Positions 1 to 13,007 are shown, counted from the stretch's first letter. The stretch is DNA of 64,000 nt from Peptostreptococcus russellii (GCF_900110295.1 NZ_FODF01000005.1:1-64000); one strand, 5' to 3'. Numbers and translations are program-made. Notes: generated by a model from the letters alone, not told the origin.

Positions 1-2
1 TA

Positions 3-182
3 AAATCACTAAAAAAGAGAATTCATTATGTAATTAACTCAATCAAATATAGCTATACCAATGCAGTAGTAGAAGGTAAAAACAATATGATAAAGGTTTT
101 TAAAAGAGTATCCTTCGGATTTAGAAGCTATAGAAATATGAGAGCCAGAATACTTTTAAGAGAACGATTTGAGATAAAATAG
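3..182 (+). pseudogene. ISL3-family transposase, C-terminal part (cut by window edge)
   Basis: An open frame enters from the left edge and ends at TAG 180-182. Its last residues contain NAVVEGKNNMIKVFKR followed by SFGFRSYRNMRAR. This matches the conserved C-terminal end of ISL3 (DDE_Tnp_ISL3) transposases, where an (N/S)xxVEGxNNxIKxxKRxxxGfrxf pattern is typical. Only about 59 codons are visible, so whether the copy upstream is intact cannot be judged. A strong hairpin follows directly. No other part of an insertion sequence, such as a matching terminal inverted repeat, was recognised inside the window. Confidence 0.75.
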
Positions 183-213
183 GTAGCATAGAAAGTTATC
201 TATGCTACCTATT
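178..213. terminator. 15-bp stem hairpin at the transposase stop codon
   Basis: Arms 178-192 and 199-213 pair perfectly over 15 bp around the 6-nt loop AAGTTA, and the left arm includes the transposase stop codon. No long U-tract follows, so it may be a terminator or part of the IS end. Confidence 0.55.
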
Positions 214-324
214 AATTAGATTAAATTATATGATATTTTTTCATCAACACTATTTGACAAAGAACCATCTAATTTATTGAAGCCGGTATTTTCATCTATT
301 TATACTATTATATTTTTATAAATA

Positions 325-1281
325 CTAATCTATATCTTTATCTTTGTTTTTCAAAGCTAGTATTTTTAATGCCTTTGAACATATATTATCAACAGTAAGC
401 CCGTATTCATTATAAAGTTCTTCTGCTTTTCCAGATACTCCAAATAAATCATTTACACCAATTTTATATACTAGACTAGGACAAGTTTCTGTTACTATTT
501 CAGAGACAGCTGAACCTAAACCACCAATAACGCTATGATCTTCTATTGTTACGATACCCTTGGTATTCCTTGCACAATCTATTATACATTCTTCATCAAT
601 TGGCTTTATTGAAGACATATTAATTACTCTTACACTAATATCATCATTCTCAAGTTCTTCTGCTGCTTCTAATGCTAACTTTACCATAGGTCCACATGCA
701 ATTAAACTTATATCACTTCCATCTTTTAGTACACTTGATTTTCCCAATTCAAACTTATAGTCCTCTGAATAAATGTCTTCCACATCGTCTCTTACCATTC
801 TCATGTATACTGGTCCTTCTATCTTTGCCATTGTCCTTACCATTTCCCTGGTTTCATTGGCATCTGCTGGAACTAATACTTTCATATTCGGAAGAACCCT
901 CATAATAGCTATATCCTCTATTGATTGGTGAGTACCACCATCTGGTCCAGTCATTAAACCAGCATGCGTAGCACACAGTTTGACATTTAAATTCGCAATA
1001 CAAACCATGTTTCTAATGATTTCATATGCTCTTCCAGTTTCAAAAACTGCAAAAGAACTTGCAAATACATTTTTACCTGTTGAAGCTAGACCTGATGAAA
1101 CGCCTAAAAGATTCTGTTCTGCAATTCCCACGTCTACGAAATTTTCTGGGAATACTGCTTTAAAAATATCTGTCTTTGTGGAGGAGGATAAATCAGCATC
1201 GACAACTGCTATATTTTGATTTTCCTTTTCTATTTCGACTAAAGTATTTCCAAAAGCTGTTCTCATTGATCCTTTACTCAT
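325..1281 (-). CDS. Transketolase, C-terminal subunit
   Basis: 318 aa. This subunit carries the pyrimidine-binding and C-terminal transketolase domains. With the N-terminal subunit encoded just upstream it forms the thiamine-diphosphate enzyme that moves two-carbon units between pentose-phosphate pathway sugars. Visible family features are GIAEQNLLGVSSGLA near residue 52, whose Glu is the expected ThDP-activating residue, then THAGLMTGPDGGTHQ and MKVLVPADANE, and a C-terminal domain with GSDISLIACGPMV. Half-length split transketolases are normal in Clostridia. The gene lies 8 nt after the N-terminal subunit and is clearly co-transcribed. A 1-deoxyxylulose-phosphate synthase half is less likely given the partner gene. 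Confidence 0.93.
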   Translation of the reverse strand: MSKGSMRTAFGNTLVEIEKENQNIAVVDADLSSSTKTDIFKAVFPENFVDVGIAEQNLLGVSSGLASTGKNVFASSFAVFETGRAYEIIRNMVCIANLNVKLCATHAGLMTGPDGGTHQSIEDIAIMRVLPNMKVLVPADANETREMVRTMAKIEGPVYMRMVRDDVEDIYSEDYKFELGKSSVLKDGSDISLIACGPMVKLALEAAEELENDDISVRVINMSSIKPIDEECIIDCARNTKGIVTIEDHSVIGGLGSAVSEIVTETCPSLVYKIGVNDLFGVSGKAEELYNEYGLTVDNICSKALKILALKNKDKDID

Positions 1282-1289
1282 AATATCAC

Positions 1290-2102
1290 CTATCTTAATT
1301 CTTCCATGGCTTTATGATAATCTTCTTCTGCAATTACTTGGCTATGCCACTTGCACTCATCTTCCATGAAAGAAACTCCTTTACCTTTTACTGTATTTGC
1401 TATTACTAGCATTGGCTTTGTTGTAACTTTTTCAAATATATTAAATGCTCCAAATATCTGATCAAAATCATGACCATCTATTTCTACCACATACCATCCA
1501 AATGCTGTAAACTTCTTACTTATTGAGCCTAAGCTCATTACCTCATCAGTTTTTCCATCTATTTGAAGACCATTCATATCTACTATAGCCATCAAGTTGT
1601 CCAGTTTGTACTGAGATGCGAACATAGCCGCTTCCCAAATCATTCCCTCTTGAAGCTCACCATCTCCTAAAAGAGCAAATACGTTATAATTTAAGTCGTC
1701 CATTTTTGAAGCTAAAGCCATACCACAAGCTGCAGATAAGCCTTGTCCCAAAGAACCTGTAGACATATCTATCCCATTGACCCTAAGCATATCTGGACTC
1801 CCTTGAAGTGGATGATTTATCATTCTAAAGCCACTTAGATCCTCTTCTGTTAAGTATCCCCTTTCACATAGGGTTGCATATATTGCAGGGGAGGAATGTC
1901 CTTTAGACATTACAAATCTGTCCCTGTCCTTCATATCTGGCACCTCTGGATCTATATTCATTTTTCCAAAATATAAAGCCGCTAATATATCTACACATGA
2001 TAATGAACCGCCCGGATGTCCCGAACCGGCACTATATATCATTTTTATCACATTGCGCCTGATGTTTTTTGCCCTTTCAGACAGATTGTTATAATCAACC
2101 AT
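1290..2102 (-). CDS. Transketolase, N-terminal (ThDP-binding) subunit
   Basis: 270 aa from the chosen ATG. The frame is open ten codons further to a TTG, but the ATG at 2102 is preceded by an AAAGGAAAGG site and gives the usual start of the family. The ThDP/metal motif is clear: LLGDGELQEG followed about 30 residues later by N (VDMNGLQIDG). SGHPGGSLSCVDIL near the N terminus and VMSKGHSSPAIYA are also typical of transketolase. It pairs with the C-terminal subunit downstream. Role: non-oxidative pentose phosphate pathway, supplying ribose phosphate to reactions such as those of upp and rpiB elsewhere in the window. Confidence 0.93.
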   Translation of the reverse strand: MVDYNNLSERAKNIRRNVIKMIYSAGSGHPGGSLSCVDILAALYFGKMNIDPEVPDMKDRDRFVMSKGHSSPAIYATLCERGYLTEEDLSGFRMINHPLQGSPDMLRVNGIDMSTGSLGQGLSAACGMALASKMDDLNYNVFALLGDGELQEGMIWEAAMFASQYKLDNLMAIVDMNGLQIDGKTDEVMSLGSISKKFTAFGWYVVEIDGHDFDQIFGAFNIFEKVTTKPMLVIANTVKGKGVSFMEDECKWHSQVIAEEDYHKAMEELR

Positions 2103-2468
2103 TTTAACGTTTTCCTTTCCTTTGATGAACAATCAATTAAGCAATTACAAATCTTATTTGTTAATTTGCATATTAAAACTCATAGTAATTATTCAAAATA
2201 ATACTCAATTCATATTATAAAATACCTTATATTTATATAAACTCTGCTATCATTATACTATACATTTTTATCATATACAACTCTGTCTATTTTCGAACAG
2301 TCTGAATATTCATTAATATTCCCAATAGTATTATATTCTAAATAAATTTTTACTTATTTTTTACTATTATACATATGCTTTATTATAGAGATAAAATATT
2401 TTATCTACTTCTTTATTAGGTTGCTATGATATAATTTAAGTATAATAATTAAATTCTGGAGGTTTACT
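2103..2468. other. Divergent intergenic region tkt / acpS
   Basis: 366 nt of AT-rich sequence between divergent genes. It must hold promoters in both directions. A TATAAT-like box lies about 25 nt upstream of the acpS RBS, and an inverted repeat GAATATT-CATT-AATATTC lies at 2304-2321. No gene was seen. Confidence 0.5.
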
Positions 2469-2849
2469 ATGATTTATGGAATAGGTACAGATATTATAGA
2501 AATAGATAGAATACATAAAGCTTTAGATAGAAATTTAAAACTTCTAGATAAGCTATTTTCAGATAAAGAACTTGAAATATTAAAGAATAAAAAATATAAA
2601 CCTGAATCTATTGCTGGTAACTTCTGTGCCAAGGAGGCTGTTATGAAGGCTCTAGGCACTGGTTTGAGAGGTTTTCAGCTAAAAGATGTACAAATACTAA
2701 GAGATGAGTTAAATAAGCCTTTTGTAGTGCCTCAAGGGAAGTTTCTTGAACTCTGCAAAGAAAAAAATATTGCTGAAATACTGATTTCAATTTCTCATTC
2801 TAAAAATTATGCCACAGCTAATGCAATTGCAATTACTAAAGATTTATAA
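2469..2849 (+). CDS. acpS: Holo-[acyl-carrier-protein] synthase
   Basis: 126 aa, the normal AcpS length. It transfers 4'-phosphopantetheine from CoA to the serine of acyl carrier protein, activating fatty acid synthesis in the cytoplasm. The family start GIGTDIIEIDRI holds the metal-binding Asp, and WxxKEAxxKA is represented by NFCAKEAVMKALGTGLRG near residue 52. SISHSKNYATANAIA closes the fold. The start is set by GGAGG seven nt before the ATG. The gene stands alone on the plus strand and shares a bidirectional terminator with the convergent atp operon. Confidence 0.95.
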   Translation: MIYGIGTDIIEIDRIHKALDRNLKLLDKLFSDKELEILKNKKYKPESIAGNFCAKEAVMKALGTGLRGFQLKDVQILRDELNKPFVVPQGKFLELCKEKNIAEILISISHSKNYATANAIAITKDL

Positions 2850-2872
2850 TTAAATAACTTTACAGTATAACT

Positions 2873-2906
2873 AAAAAAGAGCAGAGAAAATCCTCTGCCC
2901 TTTTTT
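2873..2906. terminator. Bidirectional terminator, acpS / atp operon
   Basis: GCAGAG 2881-2886 pairs with CTCTGC 2893-2898. An A-run precedes the stem and a T-run follows it, so it can end both the acpS transcript and the convergent ATP synthase transcript. Confidence 0.85.
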
Positions 2907-2943
2907 ATAAATTTATTGTTCTTGCAAATCACATTATTTACTT

Positions 2944-3215
2944 CTATTCTTCAGAAGAAAGGTCTTTCCAAAGAGCCTTCTCTGTTAATAACACTGTTTC
3001 AGTATTATTATCTACTGTTACAAATCCACTACCTATTTCGGCGTCTTTAAATTTACCGGAAATCTTCACTTTCATTTTTCCTTCTTTAATTCCTGCTACT
3101 ATAGGTACATGCCCCTTTAATATGGCTCTATCTCCAACTGTAGTCTTAAATATTACCATTTCTACTTCTTCTTCAAAGAATATCTTATTAGGAGTTATTA
3201 CCTTTAGTTTAAACA

Positions 3216-3216
<1 letters not shown>
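2944..3216 (-). CDS. atpC: F1 ATP synthase subunit epsilon, short form
   Basis: 90 aa, whereas the family is usually about 130-140. The N-terminal beta-sandwich is complete (KLKVITPNKIFFEEEVEMV, then GHVPIVAGIKEG, then GSGFVTVDNN). The chain ends at KDLSSEE, where the two C-terminal helices would begin. Those helices act in other bacteria as a brake on ATP hydrolysis and in ATP binding, so this enzyme may lack that control (inference). The gene is last in the atp operon. Its ATG overlaps the atpD stop by one base (TAATG), indicating translational coupling. Confidence 0.92.
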
Positions 3217-5616
<2,400 letters not shown>

Positions 5617-5638
5617 TTACATACCTCCTCTGATTGGA

Positions 5639-7141
5639 TTATGCTTCAGCCTTAAACTTAACTTTGAATTCTTCTATTGCCTTAGTTAACTCTTCGTTAA
5701 AATCTTCAGCCTTAAGTATTTTTTGAAGCAATTCAGGATGTACGCTATCTATATAGTCATATAGACCCTTTTCAAAGTCCTTAATCTGATCTATTTCTAT
5801 ATCTGCCAATAAATCATGTATTACTGCAAATATTATAACTACCTGATTTTCAACAGCAACTGGAGAGTGTTCTCCCTGCTTTAATACTTCAACTATTCTC
5901 TGACCCTGAGCCAATCTTCTCTTTGTATCTTCATCTAGGTCAGAACCGAACTGAGCAAAGGCTGCAAGTTCTCTATACTGTGAATAAGCAAGCTTTAATG
6001 TACCTGCTATTTTCTTCATTGATTTAATCTGTGCAGATCCACCAACTCTTGATACTGATATACCAGGGTCAACGGCTGGTCTTATACCTGAATAGAATAG
6101 TTCAGGCTGTAAGTAAATCTGACCATCTGTGATTGATATAACGTTTGTTGGTATATATGCTGATACGTCTCCCGCCTGTGTTTCTATAACAGGAAGTGCA
6201 GTCATAGAACCTCCACCTAATTCATCTGATAACTTAGCCGCTCTTTCAAGTAATCTTGAATGAAGATAGAATACATCTCCTGGATAAGCTTCACGACCTG
6301 GTGGTCTTCTAAGTAACAATGACATTTCTCTGTATGCAACTGCCTGCTTACTTAAATCATCATATACTATTAATACATGCTTTCCATTATACATAAACTC
6401 TTCACCCATTGCAGCACCTGCATATGGAGCAAGATACTGAAGTGGAGCTGATTCAGATGCTGTGGCTGATACTACTATTGTATAGTCCATAGCCCCAAAT
6501 TTTTCTAATGTAGATACTAACTGAGCAACAGTTGATCTCTTCTGCCCTATAGCTACATATATACATAAAACATCTTTATCCTTTTGGTTAATTATTGTAT
6601 CCATAAGAATAGATGTCTTACCAGTCTGTCTATCACCTATTACAAGTTCTCTCTGACCTCTACCAATAGGTATCATTGAGTCAATTGACTTTATACCTGT
6701 CTGTAGTGGTTCAAATACAGACTTTCTATCCATTATTCCCGGTGCTGGGCTTTCTACCGGTCTTGTTTTATCAGTTTTTATTTCGCCCTTTCCGTCTATT
6801 GGCTGACCTAGTGCGTTAACAACTCTACCTAGTAAAGCTTCACCAACTGGAACCTCAACTATTCTTCCAGTTCTCTTAACTACGTCGCCTTCCTTTATAC
6901 CTATATCTTCACCTAGTATTACGACACCGACTACTTCTTCCTCAAGATTCAGCGCCATACCGTATACGCTACCAGGGAATTCAAGTAATTCACCAGACAT
7001 TACATTTTCTAATCCATATACGCTGGCAATACCATCCCCTACGCTCAATACGCTACCAGTATCAGTAAGTTTTATCTTATTCTCATAATCTTTAATTTGT
7101 GTTTTGATTATGGAACTTATCTCTTCTGGTTTTAAATTCAT
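5639..7141 (-). CDS. atpA: F1 ATP synthase subunit alpha
   Basis: 500 aa, full length. Non-catalytic nucleotide-binding subunit of the F1 hexamer, with Walker A GDRQTGKT at residues 169-176 and the alpha signature [17 protein letters not shown] further on. The N-terminal part ([13 protein letters not shown]) is the segment that contacts delta. Position in the operon is standard, between atpH and atpG, with short gaps on both sides. Confidence 0.98.
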   Translation of the reverse strand: MNLKPEEISSIIKTQIKDYENKIKLTDTGSVLSVGDGIASVYGLENVMSGELLEFPGSVYGMALNLEEEVVGVVILGEDIGIKEGDVVKRTGRIVEVPVGEALLGRVVNALGQPIDGKGEIKTDKTRPVESPAPGIMDRKSVFEPLQTGIKSIDSMIPIGRGQRELVIGDRQTGKTSILMDTIINQKDKDVLCIYVAIGQKRSTVAQLVSTLEKFGAMDYTIVVSATASESAPLQYLAPYAGAAMGEEFMYNGKHVLIVYDDLSKQAVAYREMSLLLRRPPGREAYPGDVFYLHSRLLERAAKLSDELGGGSMTALPVIETQAGDVSAYIPTNVISITDGQIYLQPELFYSGIRPAVDPGISVSRVGGSAQIKSMKKIAGTLKLAYSQYRELAAFAQFGSDLDEDTKRRLAQGQRIVEVLKQGEHSPVAVENQVVIIFAVIHDLLADIEIDQIKDFEKGLYDYIDSVHPELLQKILKAEDFNEELTKAIEEFKVKFKAEA

Positions 7142-7157
7142 GGGTTCACCACCATTT

Positions 7158-7700
7158 CTATGATATTACTTGAGATAGTTTTTCACTCAAATCATCTAAC
7201 CTTGATTTAACAGTTCCATCTATCTCTTCGTTTCCTATTCTTACAAGGACACCACCAAGAATGTCTTTGTCTATTTCATTAACAAGTTGTACATTTTTAT
7301 TGTACTTAGCAGAAAGTTTCTTTTCCAACTCTGAAATTTGTTCTCGACTTAGAGGTATAGCTGTGTATACCTTGCCTTCTGCGATATTAAACTTATTGTT
7401 CATAAATTGTTTGTACGACTGAACGATAGATGACAATTGAGTAGTTCTGTCATTATCTACTAGTACCATTAAGAAATTTTTAGTGTTTTTCTGAACTTTA
7501 TCTGCAAATAGCTCATAAACAACTTTTTTCTTTTCATCTCTTCCTATAAAAGGAGATCTAAGTACGTCGTAAAGACTCTTATTTGAACTTATTACTTCAT
7601 TTAAATCAACTATTTCAGAATATATTTCAGAAGTCTGATTTTCCTCTTCTGCTAATTCGAATAATGCCTGAGCATATCTAATTGCAACCTGACTAATCAT
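7158..7700 (-). CDS. atpH: F1 ATP synthase subunit delta
   Basis: 180 aa, normal length. It is the stator subunit linking the b dimer to the top of F1. The helical N-terminal domain begins [15 protein letters not shown], and the conserved C-terminal pattern [29 protein letters not shown] is split by only minor changes (ILGGvxVriG). The ATG overlaps the atpF stop codon (TAATG), so the two are probably translationally coupled. Confidence 0.96.
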   Translation of the reverse strand: MISQVAIRYAQALFELAEEENQTSEIYSEIVDLNEVISSNKSLYDVLRSPFIGRDEKKKVVYELFADKVQKNTKNFLMVLVDNDRTTQLSSIVQSYKQFMNNKFNIAEGKVYTAIPLSREQISELEKKLSAKYNKNVQLVNEIDKDILGGVLVRIGNEEIDGTVKSRLDDLSEKLSQVIS

Positions 7701-8200
7701 TATTTAGCATCTCCTACTTCTTTAATAAATTCATCAATAAGCTCTTCATGTTTAGACTTATCTATATCTTTCTCTATTACCTTAGATGCTGCCAACAATG
7801 CTATGCTAGAGATTTCTCCCTTAACATCGTTGTATGCCTGCTGTCTTTCTTTCTCTATGTCAGCAGAAGCCTTAGTTTTGATATTTTCAGCTTCTCGTTT
7901 TGCACTAGCAATGATTTCAGAAGATTTTTCTTCAGCTCTTCTCTTTGCCATCTCAACAATCTGCTGACCTTCATCTCTGGCTGCTCCAACCTTTGTTTCA
8001 TATTCAGATTTGAACTTCAAACCTTCTTCTTTTGCTTTCTTGCCCTGCTCTATATCGCTTTTAATATCAGCTTCTCTTTCATCCATAATTTTCATTACTG
8101 GCTTAAAAAGAACCTTCTTTAATATTAAGAATAATACTAAAGTGTTGGCAATAGTTATGAATACTTCAGGTGTCAAGCCTACCAATGGCTTAAATTCCAT
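7700..8200 (-). CDS. atpF: Fo ATP synthase subunit b
   Basis: 166 aa. One N-terminal membrane helix (about residues 11-30, ITIANTLVLFLILKKVLF) is followed by a long charged helix rich in Lys, Glu and Ala. This is the expected peripheral stalk architecture. There is a single b gene, not the b/b' pair of photosynthetic bacteria. It sits 45 nt after atpE, overlaps atpH, and has a GGGGGAAGGA ribosome binding site. Confidence 0.95.
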   Translation of the reverse strand: MEFKPLVGLTPEVFITIANTLVLFLILKKVLFKPVMKIMDEREADIKSDIEQGKKAKEEGLKFKSEYETKVGAARDEGQQIVEMAKRRAEEKSSEIIASAKREAENIKTKASADIEKERQQAYNDVKGEISSIALLAASKVIEKDIDKSKHEELIDEFIKEVGDAK

Positions 8201-8245
8201 ATTCCTTCCCCCTTTCTAGTATTTTCAAATCAAATAACGATTTGA

Positions 8246-8524
<279 letters not shown>

Positions 8525-8578
8525 TCATTCAAATTTTATTTTTTAATATTTTTTCTAATCTCTAATAAAGATTTATCC

Positions 8579-9286
8579 TTATTCGTCTGAGGCTGCGCTG
8601 CTGACAAATACCATTGTTAACATTACGAATATAAATGCCTGCAATGTACCTGCAAATAAGTCAAAATACATGTGTAACGGTATCGGAATCAAGAACTGAC
8701 CTACCGGAACACTCATATGTGGAATCAATGTTGATATATATCCTAAAAGCTGATATACCAACCCCATAATTATGGTTCCTCCAAGTATATTACCGAATGG
8801 ACGGAAACTTAGTGAAATTGGCCTTGATAACTCCCCTATTATATTAAGTGGAAGCATAAGTGGTGAAGGTTCAATAAACTCTTTAAAGTAACTAATACCT
8901 TTAAACTTAACTCCCATAATATAAATCATGAAGAATGTTATAATAGCCCATCCAACTGTTGTGTCCAAGTCTGTAGTTGGCGACTTAAGTGATGATAGTG
9001 TAATTAAGTCTGAACAAACAAAGAAGAGCAACAACGTTCCTATATATGAAGTAATCCATGGTACTCTGTCTACAAATTTATTTCCCATTGTTTCTCTTAC
9101 CAAATTTCTAAGTGAACCTATAGTCCACTCCAAAAAATGTTGTCTCTTACTTGTAGGATACTTCTTTAGTCCTCGTGTCATTATGAGAGCTATAACAATT
9201 AATAATAACATTATTATCCATTGTACGATTACAGTCTCACTTAAAGACCACTTTCCCAAGTAAAGAACATATTTGGCTTGATACAT
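8579..9286 (-). CDS. atpB: Fo ATP synthase subunit a
   Basis: 235 aa, multi-spanning. The essential stator arginine is present in ISLSFRPFGNILGG (Arg162), and the last helix is the usual hydrophobic stretch LQAFIFVMLTMVFVS. It forms the ion half-channels against the c ring. The gene begins 4 nt after the atpI stop in the operon. Length and motif spacing are normal. Confidence 0.96.
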   Translation of the reverse strand: MYQAKYVLYLGKWSLSETVIVQWIIMLLLIVIALIMTRGLKKYPTSKRQHFLEWTIGSLRNLVRETMGNKFVDRVPWITSYIGTLLLFFVCSDLITLSSLKSPTTDLDTTVGWAIITFFMIYIMGVKFKGISYFKEFIEPSPLMLPLNIIGELSRPISLSFRPFGNILGGTIIMGLVYQLLGYISTLIPHMSVPVGQFLIPIPLHMYFDLFAGTLQAFIFVMLTMVFVSSAASDE

Positions 9287-9289
9287 AAT

Positions 9290-9679
9290 TTACTCCTCCT
9301 TTCTTCTATTTTTTTTTAACACTAAGTTCTGAGCCTTGATTACAAGACTCGTACTTATAAGACCCACTGCTACAGTATATATACTTATGTACTCTGTTAC
9401 AGCCGCAAATATAAGTATTGCCGCATATAAACTAAGTCTTAAAAGATATCCAAATACTGCACCAACACTAGCCTTTCCTTTATCTTTGTCAACCAGATCG
9501 ACTACATTTTTAGTAAGCATTAAAAGAGCTATAACAGATATAATACTCCCTGCTAAAAGACCGCCGATCGTGGAAAAAGATGCTTTTCTAATCACAAACA
9601 ATATCACCAAAACTACAATGTCATATATACCCATACCTATGAGTATCTTCTTGATACTGTTAAGAACTGTAATATCCAA
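9290..9679 (-). CDS. atpI: ATP synthase subunit I (AtpI-like assembly protein)
   Basis: 129 aa with four predicted membrane helices: residues about 10-28, 33-55, 75-95 and 97-118. Weakly conserved, but it sits between the small AtpZ gene and atpB. This is the characteristic place of atpI in Firmicutes and Na+-ATP synthase operons, where its product helps assemble the c ring. The call rests mostly on position and topology. Confidence 0.8.
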   Translation of the reverse strand: MDITVLNSIKKILIGMGIYDIVVLVILFVIRKASFSTIGGLLAGSIISVIALLMLTKNVVDLVDKDKGKASVGAVFGYLLRLSLYAAILIFAAVTEYISIYTVAVGLISTSLVIKAQNLVLKKNRRKEE

Positions 9680-9683
9680 GGCA

Positions 9684-9911
9684 TCACTTCCTTTTCTTAA
9701 TATATGGTCCTACTGTTCGATATACACTTGTAAAAGCACTCGCTATACCAATTGCAATAAATATCAATGCAAAAATAGGCGACGTGTTTAACCTTCTGTC
9801 AAGATATATACCCACAAATAGACATCCAAAAACGCAAATTATTACCATTAACCCTAACTGAGTTAGCAAGGACATGGTCTTAACAACTTCAAACCATTGC
9901 TTTCTATTCAA
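9684..9911 (-). CDS. atpZ: AtpZ-type small membrane protein of the ATP synthase operon
   Basis: 75 aa with two membrane helices. The second half contains GIYLDRRLNTSPIFALIFI, matching the ATPase_gene1 (AtpZ) pattern GxxLDxxxxxxPxfxxxxhxxG. AtpZ and AtpI together have been linked to Mg2+/Ca2+ transport or to assembly of the complex. The start is TTG, eight nt after GGAGAGG; no ATG is available nearby. It is the first gene of the operon and a consensus-like promoter lies just upstream. Confidence 0.82.
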   Translation of the reverse strand: MNRKQWFEVVKTMSLLTQLGLMVIICVFGCLFVGIYLDRRLNTSPIFALIFIAIGIASAFTSVYRTVGPYIKKRK

Positions 9912-9929
9912 AAGAACCTCTCCAATTTC

Positions 9930-9957
9930 ATTATAAAATAAAAATATACTTTTTCAA
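9930..9957 (-). promoter_or_regulatory. Predicted promoter of the atp operon
   Basis: On the minus strand, TTGAAA (9957-9952), 16 nt, then TATAAT (9935-9930). It lies 19 nt before the atpZ TTG start and leaves a very short leader. A second candidate, TTGCAA-17 nt-TAAAAT, lies a little further upstream. Confidence 0.6.
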
Positions 9958-10196
9958 ACTACATTATATAAATCACATTTTACTATTAATTTTCTAAATT
10001 TGCAAATACTTTCTTTATTTTTTAACGAACATTGTATTCAATATTCAATGATTAGTAAAAATTTTTAAGCAATTCAAATTTTGAATCGTCTTATTAATAA
10101 TTAGCTGCTCAACTTATATTAAGCCTTACCTTTCATAAATCTTAATTAAAAGTTTTTATGAAAAACATTAATTGTAAAATGTAAATAAAATATTTT
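9958..10196. other. Intergenic region upp / atpZ
   Basis: Between the atp promoter and the upp terminator, about 240 nt of AT-rich DNA with several A/T runs. No open frame or RNA gene was seen. It probably holds a second upstream atp promoter element. Confidence 0.4.
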
Positions 10197-10226
10197 AGAG
10201 GCTGTATGATAATTCATACAACCTCT
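10197..10226 (-). terminator. Terminator after upp
   Basis: Arms 10197-10209 and 10214-10226 form a 13-bp stem with one G-U pair on the minus-strand RNA, around a 4-nt loop. An A/T run follows on the minus strand. Confidence 0.75.
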
Positions 10227-10236
10227 GCAATTTAAC

Positions 10237-11226
<990 letters not shown>

Positions 11227-11673
11227 CTATAAACTTTCTGATTCTATTTCCATCATCTTATCTATTCTTCTTTGGTGTCTTCCACCTTCAAATTCTGAAT
11301 TAAGATATGCATCTACTATATCAAGTCCAAGTCCTATACCTGTAACTCTTTCACCTAATGCTATCATGTTTGCATCATTGTGTGCCTTTGTCATTCTTGC
11401 TGAGAAAGTATCCCCAACTGTAGCACATCTAATTCCCTTTACCTTATTAGCAGATATTCCTATACCAATTCCAGTTCCACAAACAAGGACTCCACAATCG
11501 GCTTCTCCATTTGCAACTGCCATAGCAGCCTTCTTAGCATAATCTGGATAATCTACAGAATCTGTAGAGTATGTTCCGAAGTCTTCTACTTCGTAATTAT
11601 TTTCTTCAAGATGCTTTTTAATAGCATTCTTTAAATTTAGACCTCCATGGTCACATCCTAATGCAATTTTCAT
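11227..11673 (-). CDS. rpiB: Ribose-5-phosphate isomerase B
   Basis: 148 aa. It interconverts ribose 5-phosphate and ribulose 5-phosphate. The N terminus MKIALGCDHGG, the active-site Cys65 in VCGTGIGIGISANK, and GIRCA are diagnostic of the RpiB/LacAB family. Lone RpiB without a LacA/LacB partner supports the pentose-phosphate role, in line with the transketolase genes in this window. A GGAGGG site precedes the ATG. Confidence 0.95.
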   Translation of the reverse strand: MKIALGCDHGGLNLKNAIKKHLEENNYEVEDFGTYSTDSVDYPDYAKKAAMAVANGEADCGVLVCGTGIGIGISANKVKGIRCATVGDTFSARMTKAHNDANMIALGERVTGIGLGLDIVDAYLNSEFEGGRHQRRIDKMMEIESESL

Positions 11674-11930
11674 ACAATAGTCCCTCCAATTATAATATAT
11701 TATCTTTAAAACATTAATTCAACCTTAATTATTTTTATACTTTCACTTGTTTTTTATAAGCGTACAGCAAGAAAACACTTAAGATTATTATCTTATGTTT
11801 TTCACAAATTAAACTCTGTCCACAATGTACAGATTGTATCTTAGATTTTACATAAAAAGATATAATTATTAAAATAAATCTACTTCTGTTTATGTTTAGC
11901 TAATAAAAATCATTGTTTTATAAAATAAAT

Positions 11931-12971
11931 CTAAGCTTCTATTATTCGGTAGGCAGCGGACTTTTTAAGTCTATTCATAATGGCAACACCTACTCCTTTT
12001 TCCTCAAAGTTTTCTGCATATGCAATATCTATTCCCATATTATCTAAATTTATAAGCTCATCAAAAAGTTTGTGAGCAGCTTCCTCATAACTTTCTCCCA
12101 AGTCAAATGTCTTGGCATTGTATCTTGAGGAATTATGTTTCATGCATAATACTCCAGTTTTAAGTCCTTTTTGGGAATTTTCTTCTATTAATTCATTTAT
12201 CTTCTTTATTCTTTTTTCATTTTCTCCTACAACTATATAAACTTCCGCATTTGGCGAATAGTGCTTATACTTCATTCCAGGAGCCTTTGCCTTTCTATTA
12301 TCATCTTTATTCATTATAGATGGGTCTATTTCCACTTTGCCTAAGACTTCTCTTAGCATTTCCAATGTAATACAACCTGGTCTAAGTACCAAAGGACACT
12401 CTCCAGACAAGTCAATAATTGTAGATTCGACACCATAATTGCAATCTTCACCTACCAGTATAGCATCTACTCTTCCTTCCATATCATTAATAATATGTTC
12501 TGCCTTTGTAGGCGAAGGTTTACCCGATATATTAGCAGATGGTGCAGCAATAGGAACTTTTGATGCTCTTATTAATTTTCTTGCAATCTCGTCTGATGGC
12601 ATTCTTATAGCAACAGTATTTAAACCACCACTTGTCCTATCAGGTATAATCTCTTTTTTATTAAATACTATCGTTAAAGGACCTGGCCAAAATTTGTCTA
12701 TAAGAACTTTTGCCCTTTCATCAACATCCTCTACAAGAGCATCAAGGTCTTCTTTATCAGATATATGTACCAATAGTGGATTGTCACTTGGTCTTCCTTT
12801 TGCTTCATATATTTTGGCCGCTGCATCTTCATCTAGTGCATTAGCACCTAGACCGTACACTGTTTCAGTTGGAAAAATAACAGTTTTTCCATCAGCCAAC
12901 ATCTTTCCAAATTCTTCTATAATGTCCATATCAATATTTTTAGGATCTATAGTTTTTATTATTGTCTCCAT
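11931..12971 (-). CDS. tsaC: L-threonylcarbamoyladenylate synthase (Sua5/YwlC type)
   Basis: 346 aa from the ATG at 12971, the same length as Bacillus YwlC. It makes threonylcarbamoyl-AMP from threonine, bicarbonate and ATP for the t6A37 tRNA modification. The YrdC domain covers about residues 1-205 (FPTETVYGLGANA, then KGRPSDNPL, then PSANISGKPSPT), followed by the Sua5 C-terminal domain with APGMKYKHYSP. The frame is open 23 codons further to 13040, but those codons lack family features. The only strong ribosome site, AAAGGAGG, lies about 30 nt before this ATG, with a 6-bp hairpin between them that would shorten the distance. An AUA codon about 10 nt after the site is an alternative start. 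Confidence 0.92.
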   Translation of the reverse strand: METIIKTIDPKNIDMDIIEEFGKMLADGKTVIFPTETVYGLGANALDEDAAAKIYEAKGRPSDNPLLVHISDKEDLDALVEDVDERAKVLIDKFWPGPLTIVFNKKEIIPDRTSGGLNTVAIRMPSDEIARKLIRASKVPIAAPSANISGKPSPTKAEHIINDMEGRVDAILVGEDCNYGVESTIIDLSGECPLVLRPGCITLEMLREVLGKVEIDPSIMNKDDNRKAKAPGMKYKHYSPNAEVYIVVGENEKRIKKINELIEENSQKGLKTGVLCMKHNSSRYNAKTFDLGESYEEAAHKLFDELINLDNMGIDIAYAENFEEKGVGVAIMNRLKKSAAYRIIEA

Positions 12972-13007
12972 ATCTGTGGCAGTTTTTATAGGCTGCCAAC
13001 CTCCTTT
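12972..13007 (-). promoter_or_regulatory. Distant ribosome binding site with spacer hairpin before tsaC
   Basis: Minus-strand order: AAAGGAGG, then T, then TGGCAG-10 nt-CTGCCA (6-bp stem), then CAGAT and ATG. Folding the hairpin reduces the effective spacing from about 30 to about 6 nt. Confidence 0.5.
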
